A stretch of DNA of 59,959 bases from Pseudomonadota bacterium (GTDB lineage Bacteria > Myxococcota_A > UBA796 > SXON01), in the NCBI GenBank assembly GCA_005778355.1, contig SXON01000048.1, positions 1-59,959 on the forward strand. The letters run 5' to 3'. Below the pieces are notes generated by a model. The model saw only the letters and a program-made list of their open reading frames with translations, did no database searches and had not been told where the DNA came from. This document shows positions 32,419-40,394 of this stretch, in pieces. Position numbers and translations under genes: made by a program. Position 1 is the first letter of the stretch; the number at the start of each line of letters is the position of its first letter.

Positions 32419-33926
32419 CCTGGGCGCGCGAAACGGTCGGCGGCAGGCGAGTCGCCCGCCTGCAGCACGACCCCGGCATCGTTGGCGGCAAGTCGCGACA
32501 AGAGGGCGTGGGCCGCCGCGTGGTCGTCGAGCCCCGCCGCCGTGCAAATCTCGTCGACACGGCGCGGCTCATCGCCGAGGGCCGCGAGCAGCTTCGGCTT
32601 CATCGCGATCACCGCCCCGGCCGCCTTCTTGCCCGCCTCAACCCCGGGCTGATGGTAGGCGTTGATGTTGACCAGCTCGGCGTAGAGCCCCACCGCGCGC
32701 TCGTACAGCGCGAGCAGGGCGCCGACGCGGAAGGCGTCGACTTGGGACAGCGTGACGGTAAGCGAAGGGTGCCCGCTGTCAGCCAGCGCCCGCCGGGTAC
32801 CCAGGTAGAAGCCCTGCAAGTAGTCACCGCTTGCGACGCCGGGCTCCACCTCTTCCTGGCCATGGTACCCGTCGTCGAGTGACACCACGAAGGTGACGAA
32901 GTGGTCGTCCGGCCCGTCGCGGAGCTGCTGCACGTAGGCGTGCTGGTCGGTGCTGCCCTTGTTGCCGTACACCGCGAGCCCCTCGTGCACCTCGCGCCCA
33001 CCGCGGTCGAGGGCCTTGCCGAGCGACTCCATCACCAGTTGCTGGAGGTAGCGGGAGAAGAGCACGAGGCGGTCGCGATAGGGGAGCACGACCATGGCGC
33101 GGCGCTTCTCCGCGCGACCGATCTGGTACCAGGCCCAGGCCAACCGCGCCGCCGGGTTGGTCTCGACGCGGGTGGTGCGCGTGTGTGCGTCGATCGAAGC
33201 GGCACCTGCCACGAGCGCGTCGACGTCGATACCCTGTAAGAAGGCTGGAAGTAAGCCGACCGCCGAGAACAGCGAGGTGCGACCGCCCACCCAGTCCCAC
33301 ATCGGCACGCGCGCTCGCCACTCGGCGGCCACGTGCCACAACTTGCTCCCCTCGCCGGTGACAGCGATGGCGCTCGACGAAAACGGCACCTCGGCGCGGG
33401 CGTAGGCCGCCTGCACTTCCAGGAGGGCGTTGCGCGTTTCCGCCGTGCCGCCCGACTTGCTGATGCACAGCACCAGCGTTTCCTCGAGGTCGAGGGGACC
33501 GACCACCCGGGCGATCCCGTCGGGATCGGTGTTGTCGATGCACAACAGCCGCAGCGGATCGTGCGGCTCGGCGAGCGCGTCGGCCACCAGCTGGGGACCG
33601 AGCGCACTACCGCCAATCCCCAGGAGCAGGACATTGCGGTAGCGTCGTTCGAAATGGACGTCCCGCGCGATGTCGCGACACAGTTCACGCACGCGAACGA
33701 TCTCCGGCCCCAGGCCCGTGGGGGCGATCTCCGGCATTCTCAGCCAGTAGTGACCCACCATTCGTCCCTCATCGGCGTTGGCCACGGCACCGGCCTCCAG
33801 CGCCGCCATCGCCGCGAAGGCGGGGGCGAGCCGGGACTCGGCCGCAGACCAGTCGATCGTCGCGTGGCTCCAGTCGAGCGCGAGGCCCAGTTCGAGATCG
33901 CGCCAGATGCCGCCAGACCAGTCCAC
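32415..33926 (-). CDS. pgi: Glucose-6-phosphate isomerase
   Basis: A 503-residue glycolytic isomerase converting glucose 6-phosphate and fructose 6-phosphate. Motifs seen: GIGGSALGPQ, NTDPDGI, ISKSGGTAET, WVGGRTSLFSAVG and YGNKGSTDQHAYVQQL. GTG 33926 is preferred: GGGAG lies 6 bases upstream. Two earlier in-frame starts (ATG 33986 and GTG 34025) lack a ribosome site and would place the start inside a 27-bp inverted repeat. The last ~50 residues form a non-standard C-terminal extension (DEICTAAGLDDHAAAHALLSRL), helix-turn-helix-like. Confidence 0.92.
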   Translation of the reverse strand: MDWSGGIWRDLELGLALDWSHATIDWSAAESRLAPAFAAMAALEAGAVANADEGRMVGHYWLRMPEIAPTGLGPEIVRVRELCRDIARDVHFERRYRNVLLLGIGGSALGPQLVADALAEPHDPLRLLCIDNTDPDGIARVVGPLDLEETLVLCISKSGGTAETRNALLEVQAAYARAEVPFSSSAIAVTGEGSKLWHVAAEWRARVPMWDWVGGRTSLFSAVGLLPAFLQGIDVDALVAGAASIDAHTRTTRVETNPAARLAWAWYQIGRAEKRRAMVVLPYRDRLVLFSRYLQQLVMESLGKALDRGGREVHEGLAVYGNKGSTDQHAYVQQLRDGPDDHFVTFVVSLDDGYHGQEEVEPGVASGDYLQGFYLGTRRALADSGHPSLTVTLSQVDAFRVGALLALYERAVGLYAELVNINAYHQPGVEAGKKAAGAVIAMKPKLLAALGDEPRRVDEICTAAGLDDHAAAHALLSRLAANDAGVVLQAGDSPAADRFARPG

Positions 33927-33977
33927 GCGAGGCTCCCGGGAGGGTCCGCAGCGTAGCCCGGCGTTCGGCGGGGCGAT

Positions 33978-34004
33978 AGTTTCCATGCCGACGGCATGGA
34001 AACT
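33978..34004. promoter_or_regulatory. Perfect 12-3-12 inverted repeat upstream of pgi
   Basis: AGTTTCCATGCC, then GAC, then GGCATGGAAACT. It lies 52 bp upstream of the preferred pgi start. It could be an operator or an RNA hairpin in the leader. Confidence 0.6.
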
Positions 34005-34025
34005 GCGGGGTTGGGAGAGGGCCAC

Positions 34026-34052
34026 GTTGTGCGTGCTACGAGCACGCGCAAC
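34026..34052. promoter_or_regulatory. Near-perfect 12-3-12 inverted repeat
   Basis: GTTGTGCGTGCT, then ACG, then AGCACGCGCAAC, with one mismatch. It has the same 27-bp geometry as the repeat at 33978, 48 bp away centre to centre. Confidence 0.5.
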
Positions 34053-34098
34053 GCCGAGGGCCGGAAAGCGGAGCTTGGAGGCCGGAGGGGATGGCCCG

Positions 34099-34133
34099 GT
34101 AGGGGACGGGGCCGGCGAGGCCCCGTCCCCTAC
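34099..34133. promoter_or_regulatory. Perfect 15-bp stem with 5-base loop
   Basis: GTAGGGGACGGGGCC (34099-34113) and its reverse complement (34119-34133) around GGCGA. It lies 20 bp upstream of the FKBP gene in the divergent pgi/FKBP region. There is no following T-run, so it is not a classical intrinsic terminator. It could be a leader hairpin. Confidence 0.6.
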
Positions 34134-34153
34134 TGCGTGATAGCCGCGGCGCC

Positions 34154-34615
34154 ATGCTGACCCTCCTCCTCGCCTTTCTCACCTTCCCCGCCTGTTCCAC
34201 CACCGTCGGCCGCGGGGAATCCTCCGACATGGGCCTCGTGGCCACGTCGAAGCCCTGGTCGATCGAGGGGCTCAGCGGCGACAGGTCATCGACCGGGCTC
34301 GTGTCCTACGTGCTCCAGGCCGGTACCGGCGGCTCGCCGATGGCCGGTCAAACCGTGGCCGTGCACTACACGGGCTACCTGCTCGACGGCACCAAGTTCG
34401 ACAGTTCGGTCGACCGGAACAAGGCCTTCGTGTTTCCCGTGGGCGTGGGCAAGGTCATCAAGGGTTGGGACGAGGCCGTGCTCAACATGAAGGTGGGCGA
34501 GAAGCGCCAGATTCACGTGCCCCCAGAGCTCGGCTACGGCGCGAAGGGCGCCGGGGGCGTCATTCCGCCCGGCGCCACCCTGGTGTTCGACGTGGAGCTG
34601 CTCGAGCTGAGGTAG
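34154..34615 (+). CDS. FKBP-type peptidyl-prolyl isomerase, lipoprotein
   Basis: A 153-residue lipoprotein (lipobox FPAC) with one FKBP domain that would speed proline isomerisation in the periplasm or at the outer membrane. Clear signatures: VAVHYTGYLLDGTKFDSS, VGKVIKGWDEAVLNMKVGEKRQIHVPPELGYG, and IPPGATLVFDVELLEL. Active-site aromatics (Y, F, W) are kept. It converges on the M16 protease gene, with 22 bp between stops. Confidence 0.92.
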   Translation: MLTLLLAFLTFPACSTTVGRGESSDMGLVATSKPWSIEGLSGDRSSTGLVSYVLQAGTGGSPMAGQTVAVHYTGYLLDGTKFDSSVDRNKAFVFPVGVGKVIKGWDEAVLNMKVGEKRQIHVPPELGYGAKGAGGVIPPGATLVFDVELLELR

Positions 34616-34637
34616 CGGAGCCGGAGTAGCCCTGAGC

Positions 34638-37600
34638 TTACTTCTTCTCGCCCTTCTTCTCGTCCTTCTTCTTGTCCTCTTTCTCTTCCTTGAGGCCCAT
34701 CTCCGCACGGTAAGCCTTGCGGTAGGCATCAACGTCGAAGACCTCGACCTGCATGCCGAGCTTGTCGAAGTTGGCCTTGATCACCGAGACGGGGCCCACG
34801 GCCGTGACGACCTCGTGGCCCACGCAGGGCTCGAGGATCGCCGGGAAGTCCTTCTGCGTGACCTTCGCGATGCGCGAGCCGATCTCGTTGAAGTAGTTGA
34901 CCCCCCAGCCACGCGAGCCCACGCGGAACAGGCGGTTGATCATGTCGTTGGTGCTGACTTGCCCGATGACGTACTGCTGCGCGTTGCTGAACTTGCGCGT
35001 GGCGAGGATGCGGTCGTCGAGCTTCATCGCCTTGGCCTTCTCACCCTGCTCGAGGAACACCTTCACCGCGAAGGCGGCCTGGTCGTTCTGCACTTGCACG
35101 CTCTGGAACATCATCGCCGGGCCGCCCTCCCAGCCCGTGGTGCCGGCGCCCGCGCCGTAGCTGGCACCCGTCTGCTCGCGCAGCGCCAGCCAGAGCGCGT
35201 CGCTGATCACGTCGGCCATCAGGTTGGCCGCCCACTCCGTGTCGGGGGTAACCGGCGCGATCTGGCAGGCGTAGCTCACGTCGGTTTGGGAGGCGTTGTC
35301 CTTGTTGAAGAGGATGATCTGCCGGGCAGGTGGCGCCGGGGGCGGCGGGTACATCGAGCGCGGCGCCGTCCAGCCCGCCGGCTCCTTGCCCCAGCCCTGC
35401 CAGCCACCGAAGTAGGTCTTCGCGGCCGTGCGCGCCTCGTCGACGGTGATGTTGCCCACGAGGTAGAGCGTGGCGTTCTTCGGGCGGAGGATGCGCGAGA
35501 GCACCGTCTGCGCGTCGCCCGAGCCCATCTTGCCCATCGCATCCCAGTCCTTGTGGTCGAACCAGTCGCCCACGGGGTGCCCGGGGAACAGGCGCTGGCG
35601 CTGGATCACCGGCGCGGCGTCGATGCCCTTCTTCATCCACTTGATGATGTCTTTCTTGGCGTCCTTCACCCAGTCGATCTTGCCGTCGGTCCACACCACG
35701 GTGTCGTCGAGGCGGTAGCGCAGGATGTAGGCGAGGTCTTCCACGTTGCCGGCGGCGGCCGAGCCCTGGACCGTGAAGCCGAGGTCGGAGATGAAGGTGC
35801 CGTCGTCGCCGGCGACGCGCAGAGGATCAACGGCGCGGTAGTGCGGCCAGGTCCAGTTGGACAGCCCGAAGGTGGCCTGCTGGTGGTTCATGTCGACGCT
35901 GCCGGTACCGCCGCCGAAGGCCACGATGCCTCGGACGATCGGCCCCGAGCCGTGCGGCATGACGACCACCTTCATGCCGTTGGGGAGCGTTTCCTCGACG
36001 ATCTTCTTCGTGTCGGGCACGACGATCGTCTCGTTGATCACCTTCTCGTTGATGTCTTCCGGCTTGAAGATGGTGAGCACGGCCGCGTCGCGACTCTGGC
36101 CGCGGTACTGGCTGTCGCTGCTGTCGAGCGTGATGTCGCCATCTTCGTAGGGCTTGAGGTGCACGGCCACCGCACGCTTGCGGTTGAAGTACTTCTCGGC
36201 AAACGCGCGCACCTGGTCGGAGTTGACCTTGGCGTTCCACTCGATCTGCCGGGAGTAGTACTGCGGGTCGCCCGTGAAGTGCACGAAGTCGGAGACGTTG
36301 GCGGCGCGGCCGGAGAAGATGTCGGTGACCTCGTCGACGCTCTGCAGGAAGTAGGCGAGCGTGGCCTGCTGCGACAGGGAGAACTGGAAGTCCTGGAACT
36401 GGGCCCACATCTCGTCGGTGGCCCACATGGTGTAGAGACCGTTGAGCGCCTTCTCGGTCATCTTCGCCGGGTCGTCGTCCTCGCTGATCTCGATGAAGCA
36501 CACCGCGGCCGAGCCATAGCGGCCCGCGTCGGGGAAGCAGTCGAGCGCATTCTCGGAAACGGGGCTGTCTTCCTGCTGGTACTCCCAGTCGGGGTAGAGC
36601 TCGCGGACGATGGCGTTGCGGAGCTGACTGAGCGCCTGGTACATCACCGCGTCGTTTGCGGTGTAGGCCGAGGGCATGGGCCAGCCGAGCACGAGCGTGT
36701 GCTTTTCGACGGCGGCGCTGAAGGTCTGGAGGTTGGTAACCTCGCCCTTCACCTCGATGGGCGTGCCGGTGGGCGGCGGCTCCACGGGCGGACCGCTGAT
36801 GCGGATCGTGGGCGCCACCAGCGTGAGGCTCTTGCCCTCCGGATCGTCCTTTGCGGCGAGCATGTCGATGCTGAAGGCCTCGAGGTACTTCGAGCTCTCA
36901 TCGAGCGAGAGATCGCCACCGACCACCAGCGTGGCCTCACTGGCCCGGTAGTAGTCGCGGACGTACTTCTGGATGTCGGCGAGCGTGATGTTGTTCAGCG
37001 AGCCGTGCGAGCCGATCGTCATCCGGTGGTAGGGGTGACCCACCGGCCAGAGCTTGTCGTAGAGGTAGCCGAGGCCGGCCGCGCCGCCGTTCTCGTAGCG
37101 CAAACGCAGCTCGTTACGCACAACCTCGCGTTCCACCAGCACGTCGTCGGCGGTGACCTTGCGCACCGCGTCTTTCAGGCGGAGCGCCTCGAGGCCGAGC
37201 AGGTTCGGCAAGAGCTCGCTGCGGGCGCTGGTGAGGTAGTCGGTGCGGTCGTTGCTGGTGGTGGCGTTGAAGCTCGCCCCCATCTGCTGGATGAGGTCCC
37301 ACACCTTGGGCAAGTCCTTGCCGTCGGTGCCGGTGTGCAGTGAGCGGAACCAGAGATGCTCGATGAGATGGGCCATGCCCTCGAGCCCCTCGGGGTCGTC
37401 CTGGGAGCCGTGGTCGATCTTCATGACCAGCGAGACGACGGGCTGGGTGTGGTCTTCCTGGAAGATCACGCGGAAGCCGCTCGGGAAGCTGAAATCGCGC
37501 ATGTTGACGCTGACCGGCTTCAGCGAGACTTCCATCCGAGGCTTCGGATAGGCATCGGCCTGGGCCTCGTGCGCGTGGAGCGCACCGAAGGTGGCGCCCG

Positions 37601-37640
37601 CGGAGAGCGCAATCGCGAGGGCGGGACGGAGGAAACGCAT
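34638..37640 (-). CDS. M16 (pitrilysin/insulinase) family metalloprotease, two-domain
   Basis: A 1000-residue exported zinc peptidase. The signal peptide spans residues 1-29. The inverse zinc motif H91-L-I-E94-H95 is followed by a downstream Glu (~177, VEREVVRNEL), as in pitrilysin. The second half has an M16-like domain without HxxEH, normal for the non-catalytic clamshell half. Its C-terminal tail is unusually charged (last ~15 residues Lys/Glu/Asp only). The gene is divergent from the small membrane protein gene, with 35 bp between starts. Confidence 0.9.
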   Translation of the reverse strand: MRFLRPALAIALSAGATFGALHAHEAQADAYPKPRMEVSLKPVSVNMRDFSFPSGFRVIFQEDHTQPVVSLVMKIDHGSQDDPEGLEGMAHLIEHLWFRSLHTGTDGKDLPKVWDLIQQMGASFNATTSNDRTDYLTSARSELLPNLLGLEALRLKDAVRKVTADDVLVEREVVRNELRLRYENGGAAGLGYLYDKLWPVGHPYHRMTIGSHGSLNNITLADIQKYVRDYYRASEATLVVGGDLSLDESSKYLEAFSIDMLAAKDDPEGKSLTLVAPTIRISGPPVEPPPTGTPIEVKGEVTNLQTFSAAVEKHTLVLGWPMPSAYTANDAVMYQALSQLRNAIVRELYPDWEYQQEDSPVSENALDCFPDAGRYGSAAVCFIEISEDDDPAKMTEKALNGLYTMWATDEMWAQFQDFQFSLSQQATLAYFLQSVDEVTDIFSGRAANVSDFVHFTGDPQYYSRQIEWNAKVNSDQVRAFAEKYFNRKRAVAVHLKPYEDGDITLDSSDSQYRGQSRDAAVLTIFKPEDINEKVINETIVVPDTKKIVEETLPNGMKVVVMPHGSGPIVRGIVAFGGGTGSVDMNHQQATFGLSNWTWPHYRAVDPLRVAGDDGTFISDLGFTVQGSAAAGNVEDLAYILRYRLDDTVVWTDGKIDWVKDAKKDIIKWMKKGIDAAPVIQRQRLFPGHPVGDWFDHKDWDAMGKMGSGDAQTVLSRILRPKNATLYLVGNITVDEARTAAKTYFGGWQGWGKEPAGWTAPRSMYPPPPAPPARQIILFNKDNASQTDVSYACQIAPVTPDTEWAANLMADVISDALWLALREQTGASYGAGAGTTGWEGGPAMMFQSVQVQNDQAAFAVKVFLEQGEKAKAMKLDDRILATRKFSNAQQYVIGQVSTNDMINRLFRVGSRGWGVNYFNEIGSRIAKVTQKDFPAILEPCVGHEVVTAVGPVSVIKANFDKLGMQVEVFDVDAYRKAYRAEMGLKEEKEDKKKDEKKGEKK

Positions 37641-37675
37641 GCGGGCCTCGGAAGGGCCGCGAGCGTATCGCGGGT

Positions 37676-37876
37676 GTGAGCGAGCCGCGATACCCTCCTG
37701 CGACCGTGCGCGCCTTCCTCGCCGCCAGCGCTCTCCTCGTCGCCGCGGGCGCGGCTGGCTGGTGGTTCACTCGCCCGCCCCCGGAGCCACCCAAGGTGGC
37801 CGAGGAGCAGAAGTTCGAAGACATGGATCGCGCGGAGTACGAGGCCTGGATGCAGGAGCTCGGCTACACCGACTAG
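37676..37876 (+). CDS. Small single-pass membrane protein of the Exb operon
   Basis: A 66-residue protein from GTG 37676; an alternative GTG at 37706 would remove ten residues. One transmembrane helix (FLAASALLVAAGAAGWWF, ~14-31) is followed by a Pro-rich hinge (PPPEPP) and an acidic helix (FEDMDRAEYEAWMQELGY). It is 3 bp upstream of the cysteine-repeat gene, so it belongs to the same operon. No family recognised. Confidence 0.55.
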   Translation: MSEPRYPPATVRAFLAASALLVAAGAAGWWFTRPPPEPPKVAEEQKFEDMDRAEYEAWMQELGYTD

Positions 37877-37879
37877 CGC

Positions 37880-38821
37880 GTGCGAACCGTCCACTTTTCA
37901 CTGCTGGTGCTCGCCTGGCTGGCGTTGCTGCTGGGCCTGCGCTTCGGCGCCGAGCGCTGGCTCCCTGCGCTCGCGGCCGAGGCCGAGAAACCGGAAGCGG
38001 GGGAGTCGATGCCGGTGCCCCCCAAGCCCACCGGGCTCGCCGCGCTCCCGGCGGCCGGTGCGCCCGGCGAAGGCGGCGGCGCCACGCTGTTGACGCCGGG
38101 CACCTGCGAGGCCATGGCGGCCGACCTGCGCGACGTGTGCTGGCAGTCCCTTGCCCGGCAAGTGGCCCCCGCCGACCCCGAGGAGGCCCTCCGCGTGTGC
38201 ACCCGCGTGGCGGGCGCCGACATGCTGCTCGAGTGCCAGGCCGACGTGGCCGAGAGCATCGCCGTGGCCGATCGCGGTCGCGCCGAGGCCATCTGCCTCG
38301 GCATCGAGGCCCGGAAGTGGCGCGGCCAGTGTTTCTTCGGCACGGGGCTCTCGCTGGCGGAAACCGACCCCGAGTACGCCATGGCGCGCTGCGCGCAGGC
38401 CGAGATCTACCAGACCTTCTGCCGACACGACGTGGTGGGAGAGATCGCGCTGGTCGACGAACCGGCCGCCCGCGCGCTCTGTGCCCGCGAGGAGGGTGAC
38501 TGGCTCACCCGCAAGACCTGCTGGCACGGCATCGGCAAGTACCTTGCCCGTCGCGACATGAACGAGGCCGCTGCGGCTTGCGACGGCGGTACCGCCGAGT
38601 GGCGAGGCACCTGCTACCACGGGCTGGGCTGGGGGGGCGCCGAGCGCGACCCCGACGCCGCCCTCGCCGATTGCGCCACGCGCGGGCCCTACGCCGACCA
38701 CTGCCGCCACGGCGTGGCCGCGCAGCTCAAACGCGCCGATCCCACCCGCGCGGTGGCCCTCTGCGAGTCGATCCAGAAGACCGACACCCGCGCCCGTTGC
38801 CTCGACTTCGTTACCCGGTAA
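37880..38821 (+). CDS. Exported cysteine-repeat solenoid protein (seven C-x19-C repeats)
   Basis: A 313-residue protein with an N-terminal membrane anchor or signal helix (~5-21), a Pro/Ala-rich linker, then seven repeats. Each repeat starts and ends with Cys exactly 19 residues apart and has Asp at position 12 between them. Examples are CWQSLARQVAPADPEEALRV ending in Cys and CYHGLGWGGAERDPDAALAD ending in Cys. Linkers are 9-12 residues. Sixteen Cys are present in all, an even number. The pattern predicts helical hairpins closed by disulfides, forming a small periplasmic solenoid, loosely Sel1/TPR-like. It lies 6 bp upstream of the ExbB-like gene, so a role with that motor is inferred. GTG start. 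Confidence 0.7.
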   Translation: MRTVHFSLLVLAWLALLLGLRFGAERWLPALAAEAEKPEAGESMPVPPKPTGLAALPAAGAPGEGGGATLLTPGTCEAMAADLRDVCWQSLARQVAPADPEEALRVCTRVAGADMLLECQADVAESIAVADRGRAEAICLGIEARKWRGQCFFGTGLSLAETDPEYAMARCAQAEIYQTFCRHDVVGEIALVDEPAARALCAREEGDWLTRKTCWHGIGKYLARRDMNEAAAACDGGTAEWRGTCYHGLGWGGAERDPDAALADCATRGPYADHCRHGVAAQLKRADPTRAVALCESIQKTDTRARCLDFVTR

Positions 38822-38827
38822 GCCCCC

Positions 38828-39433
38828 ATGCTCCGCTACCTCCTCGACGCTTTTGCCGGCCCCGCCTCGGGCTTCATGTACGCGCTGCTCGCGGTGATGG
38901 CCTTCGCCCTCGCCGTCGTGGTGGAGCGCGCGGTCACGATGATTCGTTTCCGCGTCGACGGCCCCGCCGTGGTGAAACGTGTGGAAGACGGCGTGAAAAG
39001 CGGCACGTTGCCGTCCCTCGGCAACACCCCGCTGGAAGCGGTGATCGCCGCCGGCCTTGCACAGCCCACGGCCGAGCTCGGCTGGGACGCGATGACCGCC
39101 GCCGCCGTCGAGGCGGAAGACCAGATCCGCCATCGCATCCCGTACCTGTCCGCCGTGGCGAGCATCGCCACCATGCTCGGGCTTTTTGGCACGGTATACG
39201 GGCTCATTCTCGCCTTCGGCGCGCTCGGCGACGTGGCCGCCGCCCAGCGTGCGGCGGCGCTGAGCGAAGGATCGTCCACAGCCATGGCCACCACCGCCTT
39301 CGGCCTCTTCGTGGCGATCCCCGCGCTGGCCGCCCATAGTTTCCTCGACGGACAAGCCCGGCGCCTGCTCGCCGCCGTCGAGTCGGCGGCCGGTCGCGTG
39401 CACGTGGCCCGGAAGGCGGCCGAGCGGGCGTGA
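38828..39433 (+). CDS. MotA/TolQ/ExbB proton channel family protein
   Basis: A 201-residue inner-membrane protein with three transmembrane helices: ~15-35, ~105-135 (SAVASIATMLGLFGTVYGLILAF) and ~150-175 (MATTAFGLFVAIPALAAHSFL). The GLFGTVYG and TTAFGLFVAIPA motifs with the pore Thr residues are those of ExbB/TolQ/MotA, which pair with ExbD/TolR/MotB to use the proton gradient. Its stop overlaps the GTG of the next gene (GTGA, 39430-39433), so it is made together with the ExbD-like subunits. Confidence 0.9.
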   Translation: MLRYLLDAFAGPASGFMYALLAVMAFALAVVVERAVTMIRFRVDGPAVVKRVEDGVKSGTLPSLGNTPLEAVIAAGLAQPTAELGWDAMTAAAVEAEDQIRHRIPYLSAVASIATMLGLFGTVYGLILAFGALGDVAAAQRAAALSEGSSTAMATTAFGLFVAIPALAAHSFLDGQARRLLAAVESAAGRVHVARKAAERA

Positions 39434-39924
39434 AGCTGTCTCGGCGAGAGCCCGCGGCGGAAGCCGATGTGCGTCCCACGCTGCTCGGCGTGGTGACGCT
39501 CATGTTCCTGTTGCTCTTCTTCCTCCTTGCCACCTCATCGGGACAGCGCCTCGGGATCGTCGACCTGCGACTGGCGGCCCCCGGCGAGGCGCCGCCCCTG
39601 CCGCACGCCGGGCTCGTCAAGTCCGTCGTGGTGACCCTCGAGCCCACCTCCGCCCGCGTGGAGTTCGAAGTGGCGACGACCGACATCGCGTCGTCGGCCG
39701 ACACCCGCGAGCTCCGCGCCATCGAGGTCCCGGCGTCGGGGGACGGCGTCGATCTCGCGGCGATGCTGGCGGCCATGGAGAGCATCCATCGCATCGACGG
39801 ATCGCAGGAGCGCGCCGAGGTGCGGCCCTCGCCCGACGTCTCCACCACCACGCTCCTCGCGGTGCTCGACGTGGTACGCGGCCCGACCCAAGCGCCGCTC
39901 TTCCCGCGCGTGAGCCTCCAGTGA
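39430..39924 (+). CDS. ExbD/TolR-like protein A (no Asp in the transmembrane helix)
   Basis: A 164-residue single-pass protein: transmembrane helix ~17-37 (RPTLLGVVTLMFLLLFFLLATSS), then a periplasmic alpha/beta domain. In the ExbD family the helix normally carries an Asp (PLVD-type) that takes the proton; here the matching stretch is PTLLGVV with no Asp. The periplasmic part shows SADTRELRAIEVP and a helix (AAMLAAMESIHRI). GTG start overlapping the ExbB stop. Its end overlaps the next GTG (39921-39924). Confidence 0.8.
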   Translation: MKLSRREPAAEADVRPTLLGVVTLMFLLLFFLLATSSGQRLGIVDLRLAAPGEAPPLPHAGLVKSVVVTLEPTSARVEFEVATTDIASSADTRELRAIEVPASGDGVDLAAMLAAMESIHRIDGSQERAEVRPSPDVSTTTLLAVLDVVRGPTQAPLFPRVSLQ

Positions 39925-40367
39925 AGCTCTTCCGCCGTCGCGAGGAGGCCGCCAACGTGGGCCTCGACGTGGGTGCCCTCGCCCCCATGGTCGACATGAT
40001 GACGCTCTTGCTCGTCTTCCTCTTGCGCACCTACTCCACCGAGCTGGCCCCGGCGCCGCCGTCCGGGCCCTTCGCGCTGGCGCCCACGGCCTCGGAGGAC
40101 TCGCGACAGGGGGGCATCGAGATCATCGTGGCGCCCGACGCCATCTACGTGGATGGCCAGCGAATCGCGGCCTGGGACTACGTGGGCGACGAGGGGGTGG
40201 TGAAGCCCCTCTACGACCGCCTCCTCGCGTCGCGCACGAAATCCCGCGCCGAGGTGCACGCCGACGGGACGGTTCCCTGGCGGCAGCTCGGGCGGGTCCT
40301 GGCGACGGCGCAGGCCGCAGGCGTGGAGGAGCTGGCGATCGTCGGCGGGTACCGGGGCTCGTTGTAG
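39921..40367 (+). CDS. ExbD/TolR-like protein B (Asp retained)
   Basis: A 148-residue partner of protein A. Its transmembrane helix keeps the proton-carrying Asp: APMVDMMTLLLVFLLRTYS (~17-35). The periplasmic domain has the typical ExbD flow of strand, Asp/Gly turn and helix (IEIIVAPDAIYVDGQRI, SRAEVHADGTVPWRQLGRVLATAQAAGVEELAIVGG). GTG start with a 4-bp overlap. Operon order is small membrane protein, cysteine-repeat protein, ExbB, ExbD-A, ExbD-B; no TonB, Pal or MotB gene is next to it. Confidence 0.88.
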   Translation: MKLFRRREEAANVGLDVGALAPMVDMMTLLLVFLLRTYSTELAPAPPSGPFALAPTASEDSRQGGIEIIVAPDAIYVDGQRIAAWDYVGDEGVVKPLYDRLLASRTKSRAEVHADGTVPWRQLGRVLATAQAAGVEELAIVGGYRGSL

Positions 40368-40394
40368 GACCCCCGGCCCCCGCCGAGCGTCACG

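Noticed and set aside
33927..34025. Longer pgi with starts at ATG 33986 or GTG 34025
   Set aside because: Neither has a ribosome-binding site; the start at GTG 33926 has GGGAG 6 bases upstream and leaves the inverted repeats in the intergenic region.
34099..34133. Intrinsic terminator
   Set aside because: The stem is strong but has no T-run on either side and lies upstream of both flanking genes, not downstream.
34815..37343. 842-codon open frame opposite the M16 protease gene
   Set aside because: Composition rich in Val/His/Arg/Gly, no start signal, and the opposite strand encodes a clear M16 protease over the same span.
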